A stretch of 64,000 nt of DNA from an uncultured Mediterraneibacter sp. (GCA_944377745.1 CALWFV010000001.1:62001-126000); one strand, 5' to 3'. Counted from the first letter of the stretch, positions 15,809 to 24,573 are shown. The notes: generated by a model not told the origin, from the sequence alone. Translations and numbers: made by a program.

Positions 15809-15838
15809 TTGTGATCCGCCAGCTGTCACAGCTATTAT
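15809..15838 (+). promoter_or_regulatory. Promoter with internal palindrome, upstream of the candidate small RNA
   Basis: TTGTGA (15809-15814), 18 nt, TATTAT (15833-15838). The palindrome AGCTGT-C-ACAGCT fills the region between the boxes (15821-15833) and could be an operator. Confidence 0.5.
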
Positions 15839-15844
15839 CTTCTT

Positions 15845-16008
15845 GTTTTGAATAGAAGGAGACGTGCCGTACAGCTGCAACATCCTCTTTGAAAAATTAT
15901 TGGAAGGGAGTCCTTAAGCAAATCGGAACCGGTATGTTAGGGCACGTCGGTTCCGACTAAAATACTTTTTACTTCATGGGATGCTCTCTGATCAAAGGAC
16001 TCCCTTTT
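15845..16008 (+). ncRNA. Candidate ~165-nt small RNA ending in a terminator
   Basis: No gene-length ORF exists in the 301-nt stretch between tRNA-Ser and the Spo0A_C gene, but it has a promoter, then nested stems: GGGAGTCCTT (15906-15915) with AAGGACTCCC (15995-16004), ending in TTTTATTT, and GGAACCG (15925-15931) with CGGTTCC (15948-15954). GACGTGCC (15862-15869) can also pair with GGCACGTC (15941-15948), giving an alternative fold or pseudoknot. I could not match it to 6S, SRP, tmRNA or a T-box. The last stem may simply be a terminator shared with the convergent gene. Confidence 0.5.
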
Positions 16009-16041
16009 ATTTATCCTTTTGACAACAGACTGTTTATCTTT

Positions 16042-16497
16042 TCATCCGGCCCGCCCCGCTGTCTCTAATATCTTTGTATAGAACACAGACAGTGATTCGC
16101 AATATCTGTTTGAGATCGGGCAGACCATCGAAATATCCAGACCAGACTCCACTGAGTGATTTTCAATCTGCATGATATAGTCATACAGATGCTTAAAGAA
16201 TTCTTTGTTTGTCGGTCTTTTCATCTTTTTCGACTTTCTGAACACGCTCTCCAGCAGTTCACTGCTGCCGGAATCCCATACAGAATTTACGACTGTTCTT
16301 ATGTTCTTCTCAACACAGTTCCAGGTGGTATTATAATGCCTGGCGATATCGAGATACAAGGATTTTGTAATGCATGACACACATTCCTTGTCTTCCAGCA
16401 TTAACTGCATGCCATAAACGACGTAATCATACCCCGTATATGACTTACTCGCACCCAGAGAATCAAGAATACTGATGATTATTCTTTTGTAATTCAT
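16042..16497 (-). CDS. Stand-alone Spo0A C-terminal (DNA-binding) domain protein
   Basis: A 151-residue protein matching the sporulation regulator Spo0A DNA-binding domain over about residues 10-115 (GYDYVVYGMQLMLEDKE, ITKSLYLDIARHYNTTWNCVEKNIRTVVNSVW, RPTNKEFFKHLYDYI). The receiver domain with the phospho-Asp is missing, so it cannot be controlled by phosphorelay in the normal way. It may bind or compete for 0A-box DNA. The 35-residue tail (VESGLDISMVCPISN...) is not part of the known domain. RBS GGGAGG is clear. Confidence 0.85.
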   Translation of the reverse strand: MNYKRIIISILDSLGASKSYTGYDYVVYGMQLMLEDKECVSCITKSLYLDIARHYNTTWNCVEKNIRTVVNSVWDSGSSELLESVFRKSKKMKRPTNKEFFKHLYDYIMQIENHSVESGLDISMVCPISNRYCESLSVFYTKILETAGRAG

Positions 16498-16602
16498 AAC
16501 AATATCCTCCCACCTTTGAGACCCATTCCTTTAATATGGTAAATTGGAAATATCTGGTAAACAATAGCTTTTATTCGACTATTTTCTACCTTAAAACAGA
16601 CA

Positions 16603-16632
16603 AAACAGATGCCGTTTTCACGGCATCTGTTT
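16603..16632 (-). terminator. Terminator downstream of the 160-aa protein gene
   Basis: Perfect 12-bp stem AAACAGATGCCG / CGGCATCTGTTT with a 6-nt loop; on the minus strand the arm ends in CTGTTTTGTC. Confidence 0.8.
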
Positions 16633-16657
16633 CTCTGTTTTCGAATTCTGGAATCCT

Positions 16658-17140
16658 TTACTGGTACTGACACATCACTATGATCTTCTGAGGAGTCGTC
16701 ATAGCCGGAATACTAAATGTTGTGTTTGTATAATAGACAAGAAGTTCCGAATTTTCCGGAGTACATGTGTATGGCTGCCCGTTAAGAGTGACAACATTTG
16801 TCATTGGACCAACATTGAGCTGAAGAGAATTGTCGTCCGACACCAGATTCTCATCAAAATAAGCCAACATCGCCTGCTGTCCCCTCCGGAGAGAGGTGAT
16901 GATCTCCGCCCGATACTGCGGCGGATAGACTGCCGGTGTAGGGAGATTCGCATCATAAAATACGGCGACACGCAGACCTGCGCGAAGCCGTATATTATCG
17001 ATGATCGTCGTGTCTCCGGATACGACTACGTTTACGATATTGGAATTACTGATCAGAGAGATCATCAATGAACAGCAGGAATCACCTCTGTTTACACTCT
17101 GGATCACTCCCTCAATCTTTTCATATGTCTCGTATGCCAT
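16658..17140 (-). CDS. Conserved-looking hypothetical protein (160 aa)
   Basis: A 160-residue protein with an excellent start (AAAGGAG before ATG). It is beta-rich and soluble, without signal peptide or membrane segment. The first half (EGVIQSVNRGDSCCSLMISL, NVVVSGDTTIIDNIRLRAGLRVAVFYDANLP, VYPPQYRAEII) reads like an OB- or beta-barrel-type fold. The second half (LNVGPMTNVVTLNGQPYTC) contains a further strand set. I do not recognise a named family. It is monocistronic, with its own terminator, near a Spo0A-like protein, but nothing links it directly to sporulation. Confidence 0.7.
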   Translation of the reverse strand: MAYETYEKIEGVIQSVNRGDSCCSLMISLISNSNIVNVVVSGDTTIIDNIRLRAGLRVAVFYDANLPTPAVYPPQYRAEIITSLRRGQQAMLAYFDENLVSDDNSLQLNVGPMTNVVTLNGQPYTCTPENSELLVYYTNTTFSIPAMTTPQKIIVMCQYQ

Positions 17141-17189
17141 AACAAAAAAACTCCTTTTTCTTTATATTATGCATACATCCTTTTGAATG

Positions 17190-17963
17190 TCAGTGTCTCT
17201 GATCTTTATTCCCGTAGATTTCCGCAAACCTGGCGGCAAAAGAAACCGGCTCGTGTCCTGCATACAGGTGGGATATATCGCCGATCTTCAGCCCCCTGAA
17301 ATATGCAATACCTTTCTCCCGCTCCTCTGTGACAACTTCTGTCACGGAAGAAGGCGCCAGCGCCAGGCTGTGCCAGAGCACGAACGGGGACACGCTCCAC
17401 AGATGGGACAGAAGCACACAGCTCACACCGAAATGACAGAAAAAAGTGAGCGTCTCTTCACTCTCCCGCTCGACACGGTAATGCGCGCCTTCCCTGACAT
17501 ATCCATGTTCTTCCAGAAGTCGGTCAAATGCTTCCGTCACCCTGTCATATATTTCTACAAGATCTGAGTTGCGGCTAATCTCTGATGTCCTCCATTTTTC
17601 TGCATCTGAATATTCGCTGTGCTCTGTCCAGTATGAGGGCACGACATCCCATATGATCCGGGGGAGATATCTCCCGTCTTTCGTTTTCGTGTCCGGATAT
17701 GCTTTTATGAAATGAGGGACTTTATTTAAATCGATCTTTGCCGGGAACTCTTCCAGCCAATCAAGCGTCTCCGCGGTCTTCCCCGTTCTTTTCAGGGAAG
17801 GTGATGCCGTATCGCGTGCTCTTCCAAGGGGTGAGACAAAGCAGTTGCCCAGTTCAAGGCTTTCCGCCCTCTTTGCAAGGAGTTCCACCTCTCTTTTGCC
17901 TTTCTCTGTCACAGTATCATTTTCATAGTCCGGATCTCCGTGTCGTATAAACAATAATCTCAT
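17190..17963 (-). CDS. Histidine phosphatase / phosphoglycerate-mutase family protein
   Basis: A 257-residue protein of the histidine phosphatase superfamily. The start is the ATG at 17961-17963 (MRLLFIRHGDPDYE), supported by GGAGGAAGAG and by an ATGA overlap with the stop of the upstream esterase gene. The catalytic phospho-His lies in LLFIRHGDP, and the second His in FFCHFGVSC. SPLGRARDTA matches the usual SPLxRARQT. The middle insertion (about 60-150) is long, so it is not a glycolytic mutase; a small-molecule phosphatase is more likely. Translation is coupled to the esterase gene. Confidence 0.85.
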   Translation of the reverse strand: MRLLFIRHGDPDYENDTVTEKGKREVELLAKRAESLELGNCFVSPLGRARDTASPSLKRTGKTAETLDWLEEFPAKIDLNKVPHFIKAYPDTKTKDGRYLPRIIWDVVPSYWTEHSEYSDAEKWRTSEISRNSDLVEIYDRVTEAFDRLLEEHGYVREGAHYRVERESEETLTFFCHFGVSCVLLSHLWSVSPFVLWHSLALAPSSVTEVVTEEREKGIAYFRGLKIGDISHLYAGHEPVSFAARFAEIYGNKDQRH

Positions 17964-18958
17964 TTCTCTTCCTCCAGTATCCGGTCCAGCCATCTCACCG
18001 CCATCTCCGGCCACATGCCCACTTCATCAAGAACACGTCGGAGATGCTCCTTTACTTCCGGCGTCCATTTCTCCGACTTCGGTTTCGAAATCCCCCGCTC
18101 TTCCAGTATCTCTTCCCCTTTTTCAGCAGGATATTTTGTCTTTCCTTCTTTGATCGCAGCCGCCAGTTTCACAAGCTGTTCCAGAGTGTATGGATCCCGG
18201 TTTTTCCCTTCCAGCCAATCCTCATTTGCGATAGACATTCCATGTACGCCGTCCGAAAATACATGATGGGCATATCTGACTCCCACTTTTCTGCAGGCCT
18301 CCGCAAAGAAATAGCTGTGTTCCACGGGAACAGTGGCGTCCGGAGCAGTCTGCCAGATGAAACAGGGAGGAGTATCTTCCGTCACATAGTCTTCCAGCGT
18401 CATATATCTCAGTTCCTCTTCATCCGGCTCTTCCCCGAGAAGCGCCCGGAAAGATTCACTGTCCGTATATCCCTTTGAAGTGATCACAGGATATGCAAGG
18501 ATGGCTGCATCCGGACGGTTGGAGACTTCATCGTACTCCGTGCGGCAGTCTTTCACGTCTTTGTAATGTACACACAGGCTCGCGCAGAGATGTCCCCCTG
18601 CCGAGAATCCACACACAACGATCTTGTTCGGATCGATCCTGCACGCCTCTGCATGTTTCCGTATGATCCGCACCGCTCTTGAAATATCGTTGAGAGGCAG
18701 TCTGTCCAGAGGTTCCTCCAGATAGTTGACTGTATAGGCCAGCACGAATACGTTGTATCCCGCCTTGTAAAACCATCTTGCCACCACATCTCCCTCGGAT
18801 GGTGAAGCATATCGGTACGCCCCTCCGGGAACGACAAGCATTGCCGGGCGGATCTTTTTATCCTCATGGATATAACTCACCACCAGTGGAATAAAATCAT
18901 ATGCATCCGCATAGGAATATTCTTCTTTTTTCCATATCTCTACTCTCTGTCCTATCAT
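17960..18958 (-). CDS. Alpha/beta hydrolase (acetylesterase-like)
   Basis: A 332-residue esterase of the BD-FAE/acetylxylan-esterase-like group. Oxyanion motif PGGAYRYASPSEGD (about 44-57), nucleophile elbow GFSAGGH, acid Asp probably in APDATVP, and catalytic His in DGVHGMSI. The C-terminal ~70 residues form a helical extension ending in PEMAVRWLDRILEEEK. Another esterase with the same layout lies at 37196-38149 in the glycoside locus. It forms a two-gene operon with the phosphatase. Confidence 0.87.
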   Translation of the reverse strand: MIGQRVEIWKKEEYSYADAYDFIPLVVSYIHEDKKIRPAMLVVPGGAYRYASPSEGDVVARWFYKAGYNVFVLAYTVNYLEEPLDRLPLNDISRAVRIIRKHAEACRIDPNKIVVCGFSAGGHLCASLCVHYKDVKDCRTEYDEVSNRPDAAILAYPVITSKGYTDSESFRALLGEEPDEEELRYMTLEDYVTEDTPPCFIWQTAPDATVPVEHSYFFAEACRKVGVRYAHHVFSDGVHGMSIANEDWLEGKNRDPYTLEQLVKLAAAIKEGKTKYPAEKGEEILEERGISKPKSEKWTPEVKEHLRRVLDEVGMWPEMAVRWLDRILEEEK

Positions 18959-19081
18959 TCACTGTACCTCCATCAGACTGATCGCATTTTCGTTTCATTC
19001 GTTTTTATCATACAGCACGGTCCCCGGAAAGTAAAGCGACTGCCGAAAAGACGTCCGCACTGACAAAAAAGGCTGACAAAA

Positions 19082-19149
19082 AAGACCGGCATGACCGGCT
19101 GCTGCCAGATGTGATTCTCCATCCGGCGGCCGCCTTCCATACCGGTCTT
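19082..19149 (-). terminator. Terminator downstream of mrp
   Basis: AAGACCGG (19082-19089) / CCGGTCTT (19142-19149) outer stem enclosing GGCGGCCGCC and followed on the minus strand by TTTTTTGTC. Confidence 0.65.
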
Positions 19150-19163
19150 ACCGTCCATTCATT

Positions 19164-20024
19164 CTATTTATCTGTCCCTTCAAAACAGGAAACGATCTTT
19201 TCTCCATCCAGATACTGATTCTGGACTTCATAGAACTTCTCATCCTCTACTGCTTTCGCCAGTTCTGCGTCAACCGGCATCTTTCCGAGAACAGGAATCC
19301 CCAGTTCTGATGCGGTCTCCTCAATGTGGCTCTCTCCGAAGATCTTGATCTCTTTCCCGCAGTCCGGACATTTCACATAACTGTAGTTTTCAACTACTCC
19401 GAGCACTGGGATGTTCATGGCCTGGGCCATATTGTAAGCTTTCTTCACAATCATCTGAACCAGTTCCTGCGGAGATGTCACGATGACAACGCCGTCCACC
19501 GGAAGTGACTGGAATACCGTCAGCGGCACATCACCTGTTCCGGGCGGCATATCCACAAAGAGATAATCCAGATCTCCCCACATTACATCTGTCCAGAACT
19601 GTTTTACGACGCCTGCGATGACCGGTCCTCTCCAGATCACAGGATCCGATTCATTCGGCAGGAGAAGATTGACTGACATTACCTGTGTCGCATCTTTCGC
19701 TGTACACGGGAAAATCATGTTTTCTTCTGTACCGGACGCCTTTGTGTGGATACCATACATCTTCGGGATTGATGGTCCTGTGATATCAGCGTCCAGAATA
19801 CCGACTTTGTAACCATTCTCTCTCATCAGCCTTGCCAGGGAAGCCGTCACAAGAGACTTACCGACTCCGCCCTTTCCACTGACGACTCCAATGACCTTCT
19901 TTATCTGTGAATACTTGTTCGCCGGTTCACGGAAATCTGTCTTTTTACTGCTGCAAGAATCTGCATGCGCGCAGCCTGCACAGGATTCTTCCGTACATTC
20001 ACCGTTGTTCTGTGTTTCTGCCAT
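19164..20024 (-). CDS. mrp: Mrp/NBP35-family Fe-S carrier P-loop ATPase
   Basis: A 286-residue ApbC/Mrp-type protein that carries or assembles Fe-S clusters. The start is the ATG at 20022-20024 (MAETQNNGE), with AGAAGG upstream; the longer frame adds 20 codons without support. Deviant Walker A GKGGVGKS (about 49-56), switch DMPPGTGD, and the dimer-bridging CPDC motif (VKCPDCG) are present. An N-terminal Cys cluster (CTEESCAGCAHADSC) resembles the extra cluster site of Nbp35 proteins. It follows the DnaK paralogue by 177 nt. Confidence 0.92.
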   Translation of the reverse strand: MAETQNNGECTEESCAGCAHADSCSSKKTDFREPANKYSQIKKVIGVVSGKGGVGKSLVTASLARLMRENGYKVGILDADITGPSIPKMYGIHTKASGTEENMIFPCTAKDATQVMSVNLLLPNESDPVIWRGPVIAGVVKQFWTDVMWGDLDYLFVDMPPGTGDVPLTVFQSLPVDGVVIVTSPQELVQMIVKKAYNMAQAMNIPVLGVVENYSYVKCPDCGKEIKIFGESHIEETASELGIPVLGKMPVDAELAKAVEDEKFYEVQNQYLDGEKIVSCFEGTDK

Positions 20025-20201
20025 AATTGCTTTACCTTCTCTCTGATAATTTTCGCCCTCGCAGTCTGAGGAAACGCTTTTCATCCCACACTGCAGACGG
20101 CCTACCCCGATAGTATAACATATTACGCCGCAATCTTGTACAAAATTGTTAATTTTCCGTCAAATTCCTTTGGTCAGAGCTGCAGTTCACACCTCGTTAA
20201 A

Positions 20202-21959
20202 TCAGATCAGACCGGCAGCTCTGTTCTCAAGCTGTGCCTTGGCTGAACGCATCTCTTCGACTTCCGCTTCCGTCACCTTATCCAGTCTGCATTTCACGAC
20301 CAGTTTTCTGAGACGTGCGATATCTGTTTTCATCTGCTTCTTTACCGATTTATCAAGCTGTTTACCGGCATTCTTCATCGCCTGTTCCGCTTTTCCCAGA
20401 AGGCTCTGAGAATCATTCAGCACTACCATCGCTTCCCTGCGCACCTGATCCAGTCCGGCATACTGCTGCGCATCTGCCATGGCCTGACTGATCTCATCCT
20501 CGGACATCCTGTCGTTCGCCGTGATCGTGATGGACTGCTCTTTTCCTGTGTCCAGGTCCCTCGCCGATACTTTCAGGATACCGTTTGCATCGATATCAAA
20601 AGTCACCTCGATCTGGGGCACTCCCGCGGGAGCTGACTTGATCCCTTTCAGCTTGAATTTGCCGATCGTCTTATTATCCCGTGCCATGGGGCGCTCGCCC
20701 TGAAGGACATGGATCTCCACCGTTCTCTGGTATGGAGCCGCAGTGGAAAAGATCCTGGAATACCGGGTCGGGAGCGTCGTATTTCTCTCGACCAGCCTGG
20801 TCGCCACTCCGCCCACTGTCTCGATGGAAAGACTCATCGGCGTCACATCAAGAAGAAGCAGATCCTTGCCCGTGCCTGCCGCCACCAGTCCGTTTCCCTG
20901 AAGTGTGCTGCCCAGGATTGCCGCCCCTTTCGCCACGCACTCATCCGGATTAATATTCTTGGAAGGTTCTTTCCCTGTCAGCTGCCGTACCTTATCCTGG
21001 ATCGCGGGGATACGTGTGGAACCGCCGACAAGGAGTACTCTTCCGAGTTGGGAAGGATTAATCCGGGCGTCATTTAACGCATTCCGCACTGGTTCTTCCG
21101 TCCTTGCGATCAGGTCGCTGATCAGTTCCTCGAATTTTGCCCTTGTGAGGGTCATATCCATGTGGACCGGCTCTCCCTTCACCTGGGTCAGATACGGGAG
21201 CACGATGTGTGACGTTCCGGAGGAAGAGAGTTCCTTCTTCGTCCTCTCCGCCGCATCCCGGACACGCTGCATTGCAGCGAAATCCTTATTCAGATCCACA
21301 TAGTGCTCATTGCGGAAATTCTGTACGATCCATTCTACGATCCTCTCATCGAAATCATCTCCGCCGAGATGGTTATCGCCTGCCGTCGCAAGCACTTCCA
21401 CTACTCCGTCACCGATCTCGATAATGGAAACGTCAAAGGTTCCTCCCCCAAGATCATATACCATGACCTTCTGTGCTTCACCATGATTCAGGCCGTAGGA
21501 CAGTGCCGCACTGGTCGGCTCATTGATGATACGCTTCACATTCAGTCCGGCGATCCTTCCGGCGTCTTTTGTGGCCTGTCTCTGGATGTCATTAAAATAA
21601 GCTGGAACAGTAATGACTGCATCCGTCACCTCTTCCCCGATAAATTCCTCGGCATCTTTTTTGAGCTGCCTTAAGATCATCGCGCTGATAGTCTGGGGTT
21701 TGTACTCGGTTCCGTCGATCTTCGCGCTCCAGTTCGTCCCCATATGTCTTTTCACTGAGCTGATCGTCCGGTCCGGATTCGTGACTGCCTGCCTGCGGGC
21801 ACTCTCGCCCACCAGCCTTTCCCCTTTCTTCGTAAACGCCACTACGCTCGGAGTAGTCATGCTCCCGGATGCCCCGGGTATGATAACGGGAACATTATTT
21901 TCCACCACCGATACGCAGCTGTTCGTCGTTCCGAGATCGATCCCGATTACTTTTCCCAT
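20202..21959 (-). CDS. DnaK paralogue (second Hsp70)
   Basis: A 585-residue Hsp70. The nucleotide-binding domain is intact ([59 protein letters not shown]), as is the beta-sandwich substrate domain ([29 protein letters not shown]). The C-terminal lid is shorter than in the dnaK at 61346-63211 and lacks the Gly-rich tail ending EEVD-like sequence. It is alone, without grpE or dnaJ, so a specialised client range is inferred. Some NBD-proximal positions differ ([10 protein letters not shown] for [10 protein letters not shown]). It has its own promoter and a separate palindrome upstream. Confidence 0.92.
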   Translation of the reverse strand: MGKVIGIDLGTTNSCVSVVENNVPVIIPGASGSMTTPSVVAFTKKGERLVGESARRQAVTNPDRTISSVKRHMGTNWSAKIDGTEYKPQTISAMILRQLKKDAEEFIGEEVTDAVITVPAYFNDIQRQATKDAGRIAGLNVKRIINEPTSAALSYGLNHGEAQKVMVYDLGGGTFDVSIIEIGDGVVEVLATAGDNHLGGDDFDERIVEWIVQNFRNEHYVDLNKDFAAMQRVRDAAERTKKELSSSGTSHIVLPYLTQVKGEPVHMDMTLTRAKFEELISDLIARTEEPVRNALNDARINPSQLGRVLLVGGSTRIPAIQDKVRQLTGKEPSKNINPDECVAKGAAILGSTLQGNGLVAAGTGKDLLLLDVTPMSLSIETVGGVATRLVERNTTLPTRYSRIFSTAAPYQRTVEIHVLQGERPMARDNKTIGKFKLKGIKSAPAGVPQIEVTFDIDANGILKVSARDLDTGKEQSITITANDRMSEDEISQAMADAQQYAGLDQVRREAMVVLNDSQSLLGKAEQAMKNAGKQLDKSVKKQMKTDIARLRKLVVKCRLDKVTEAEVEEMRSAKAQLENRAAGLI

Positions 21960-21995
21960 GTTCTGTACTGCTCCTTCCTCTTCTGCCTTATCCTA

Positions 21996-22022
21996 TTCAG
22001 GAATTCCTCTGACATTCCTGAA
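21996..22022 (-). promoter_or_regulatory. CIRCE-geometry palindrome upstream of the second dnaK
   Basis: TTCAGGAAT-N9-ATTCCTGAA: two 9-bp perfect arms with a 9-nt spacer, the same geometry as CIRCE but a different sequence from its TTAGCACTC core. It lies about 35-65 nt before the ATG, within the leader. Confidence 0.55.
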
Positions 22023-22040
22023 ATTCAGCCCTAATATAGA

Positions 22041-22068
22041 ATAATACTATATATTTATCCCGAGTCAA
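22041..22068 (-). promoter_or_regulatory. Promoter of the second dnaK
   Basis: On the minus strand TTGACT (22063-22068), 16 nt, TATTAT (22041-22046). Confidence 0.6.
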
Positions 22069-22126
22069 TAGAGTTCACACTTCTTTTATAAGGCTTTAGA
22101 AATGTTTCACAAAACCGGGGAAAGTA

Positions 22127-23530
22127 TTATTCCGGCCGCATGATAGACGGCGCCTTTTCCTCCCGGGTCACATCCCTGAGCCATCTGTACTTCCGGTATC
22201 GCCAGGTAGTGATCGGAATTTTAATGATCTCATCGCTCATCAGGATCACGTACACCACCGGAACGCTCAGTTTGAACACAAAGGCAGCAATAAAACCGAG
22301 AAAGATAGAACAGCACCACATGGTACTCACGTCCAGGATCAGGCCGAACCTGGTATCCCCTCCCGAACGGAAAATACCAACAACCATTGTTGTATTATAC
22401 GCCTGCCCCACCACAAAGTAGGACATCACCAAAAACATGAATCGCAGATATCCTCTCGCCGTCTCCGACAGGGAGAGTGCCGCCGCGGCAAAAGGAGACA
22501 CCGCCAGTATCACCGCGCCTCCCAGGACGCCCATTATGACACTGAGCAGGATAAAGCGTTTGGAATATGCTCTTGCATGTTCCGGCTTCTTCTCCCCGAT
22601 GGTCTTTCCCAGATAGATCGCTGCCGCGCTGGATAACCCAAAGGACACTACCGTGGCAAGCTGTCTCGCTACCTGAGCCACCGAGTTTGCCGCCACTGCC
22701 GAACTGCCCATATGGCCCAGGATCGCAGTATTCGCCGCTGTCCCCAGCCCCCACATCACCTCATTGACAATGACCGGGAGGGCGTATCTCATAAAATCAC
22801 GGAACAGCACGCTGTCAGTGTGGAGCACATATTTTAATCTCAGCTTCACATCCCGGTTAAAGAAATGTGCATACCCCGCCACCAGGATCACTTCCAGTAT
22901 ACGTGAACAGAGCGTTCCGAGGGCAGCTCCGCTGACGCCCATCGCCGGGCATCCCAGCAGCCCAAAGATGAAGATGGAGTTCAGCACGATATTGCACAGG
23001 AGTGACATCAGATAGACCACCGTCGCCACGATGACCCGCTCTACACTCCTCATAATGTACAGGTATGCCTGGGTGATCCCCATCAGCACATAAGAAAACG
23101 CCACGATCCGCAGGTATTTGATCCCTTCCGAGATCACTGCCGGATCACTGGTAAAGATCTGCATCAGCGTTCCCGGTATGGCAAGCGCCGCCACAGTAAA
23201 GAGCGCGGTCACGCAGACCCCCGCCTTCACCGCCATTCCCAGGATCTTTTCGATCGAAGTCCGGTCCCCCTTTCCCCAGTACTGAGCGGTCAGAACGGTA
23301 GCTCCCGACGTCAGACCGAACAGGAACAGGGTCATGATATACTGCACCTGCCCCGCCAGGGACGCCCCCGAGAGCGCCGTCTCCCCGACGCCGCCCAGCA
23401 TGATAACGTCCGCCGCGGACACACCCACATTGATCAGATTCTGGAGTGCCATCGGCACCACCAGAGCAATGACATTCCGGTAAAATTTTCCCCAGTCGAT
23501 CCCAAGATCGTTCTTCTGTTTTGCAAACAT
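22127..23530 (-). CDS. MATE-family multidrug efflux transporter
   Basis: A 467-residue membrane protein with 12 predicted segments in two MatE halves. VVPMALQNLINVGVSAADVIMLGGVGETALSGASLAGQ is the typical first half, and VIVNEVMWGLGTAANTAILGHMGSSAVAANSVAQ the second. It exports cationic compounds with a Na+ or H+ gradient. It ends with a charged cytoplasmic tail (RYRKYRWLRDVTREEK). It lies downstream of the HTH-Uma2 gene by 27 nt, so they may be cotranscribed. Confidence 0.9.
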   Translation of the reverse strand: MFAKQKNDLGIDWGKFYRNVIALVVPMALQNLINVGVSAADVIMLGGVGETALSGASLAGQVQYIMTLFLFGLTSGATVLTAQYWGKGDRTSIEKILGMAVKAGVCVTALFTVAALAIPGTLMQIFTSDPAVISEGIKYLRIVAFSYVLMGITQAYLYIMRSVERVIVATVVYLMSLLCNIVLNSIFIFGLLGCPAMGVSGAALGTLCSRILEVILVAGYAHFFNRDVKLRLKYVLHTDSVLFRDFMRYALPVIVNEVMWGLGTAANTAILGHMGSSAVAANSVAQVARQLATVVSFGLSSAAAIYLGKTIGEKKPEHARAYSKRFILLSVIMGVLGGAVILAVSPFAAAALSLSETARGYLRFMFLVMSYFVVGQAYNTTMVVGIFRSGGDTRFGLILDVSTMWCCSIFLGFIAAFVFKLSVPVVYVILMSDEIIKIPITTWRYRKYRWLRDVTREEKAPSIMRPE

Positions 23531-23557
23531 CTCTTATCCCTCAACTACATTTTTATT

Positions 23558-24373
23558 TTAATCTATCCCGAGATTTCTGATCTCTTCAAAGATCTCTCTC
23601 ATGGAAATCTTCTGTTCCCCTCCGAAGATCCCCACCGGCACCTCATCCCCCGGTCCGTATATGGACGGAACCTCCATCTCATCTGTCCAGTATACGACAG
23701 TCTTCTCCGTGTCCGGATCGATCATCCAGTACTCCCGCACGCCCGCCTGGGCATATTTCCCCAGTTTCAGTTTCCCGTCCATCTTCAGTGAGGACGGCGA
23801 AGCAATCTCGATTACCAGATCCGGGGCTCCCATGATACACCGCCGGAGCAGCTTTGACCTGTCACAGAGGACCAGCACATCCGGCTGGAGCATGGTACGG
23901 TCGTCACAGTCGATCTGAACGTCCACCGGCGATGAAAAGACAAGGCATCCGACCTTTTTCTTCCTGATATAGGTCTGAAACGCAGTCGTCAGAAGGGGGA
24001 TGATAAACTGATGGATCGTGCTCGGCGCTGCCATGTCATAAATAGTTCCATCAAGCAGTTCCACTCTTCTTTCTTCCGGAAGAGCATAATAATCTTCCAG
24101 TGTGTATTCTCCCTGCCTCTTCCTGCCCGCGGTTCCATATGCTGGCTCAGTCTCCCTGACAGACTCCGGCCAATCCTTTCCCGTTTCCGGTTTCTCTTTT
24201 GCATCCGGAAGAAGCACCGCTTCCAGTGCTTCCAGAGTAGACGACCTGGGCGACTTTGTCTCCCCGCTGAAAATCTTCTGAAGTGTTCCCAACGGGACTC
24301 CGGACAGTTCCGAGAGCTTTGCCATGGAATACCCCTTTTCCTGCTTATAATACCTAAGCCGTGAAAGATTCAT
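23558..24373 (-). CDS. XRE-type HTH fused to a Uma2-family nuclease-like domain
   Basis: A 271-residue protein. The start is the ATG at 24371-24373 (MNLSRLRYYK), 7 nt after GGAGG; longer starts crowd the ribosome site. Residues about 1-55 are an HTH_3 domain (MAKLSELSGVPLGTLQKIFSGETKSP). Residues about 95-260 are the Uma2/DUF820 fold, with the PD-(D/E)xK-like pattern QPDVLVLCD, DLVIEIASPSS and KLGKYAQAGVREYWMIDP. Uma2 proteins are widespread in Clostridia and cyanobacteria and have no settled role; the HTH suggests DNA-guided binding or self-regulation. Confidence 0.85.
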   Translation of the reverse strand: MNLSRLRYYKQEKGYSMAKLSELSGVPLGTLQKIFSGETKSPRSSTLEALEAVLLPDAKEKPETGKDWPESVRETEPAYGTAGRKRQGEYTLEDYYALPEERRVELLDGTIYDMAAPSTIHQFIIPLLTTAFQTYIRKKKVGCLVFSSPVDVQIDCDDRTMLQPDVLVLCDRSKLLRRCIMGAPDLVIEIASPSSLKMDGKLKLGKYAQAGVREYWMIDPDTEKTVVYWTDEMEVPSIYGPGDEVPVGIFGGEQKISMREIFEEIRNLGID

Positions 24374-24424
24374 CTCCATTCCTCCTCTGCCACAAAAGAT
24401 TCTGCGCACAGGATCCTTTTAATC

Positions 24425-24561
24425 GGATAGGGGAAGATTCCCTTCCCCTATCCCCCGCGATACCACGGGCAGCTCACGGCAAAGCCGCTTGCAGGGCTTA
24501 TCGCGCAAAAACGGTTGAAATACGGTTTCTCTTTCATATTATACCGTATTTCAACCGTTTT
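24425..24561 (-). terminator. Three-hairpin spacer with terminator after the PurF-like gene
   Basis: Three strong inverted repeats in series: GGATAGGGGAAG / CTTCCCCTATCC (24425-24436, 24442-24453), CGCGATA / TATCGCG enclosing GGCAAAGCC, and a perfect 19-bp repeat, arms 24508-24526 and 24543-24561. On the minus strand the last reads into CGTTTTTGCG 12 nt after the PurF-like stop and is a good terminator. The others are not explained by termination alone. Confidence 0.7.
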
Positions 24562-24573
24562 GGTCAAGCTATA

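Noticed and set aside
15845..16008. T-box riboswitch or 6S RNA
   Set aside because: No T-box bulge sequence and no downstream tRNA-ligase or amino-acid gene; the bulge architecture of 6S RNA could not be shown. Kept only as an unclassified small RNA candidate.
21960..22126. True CIRCE element (HrcA site)
   Set aside because: The geometry matches, but the TTAGCACTC core does not, so it is not called CIRCE.
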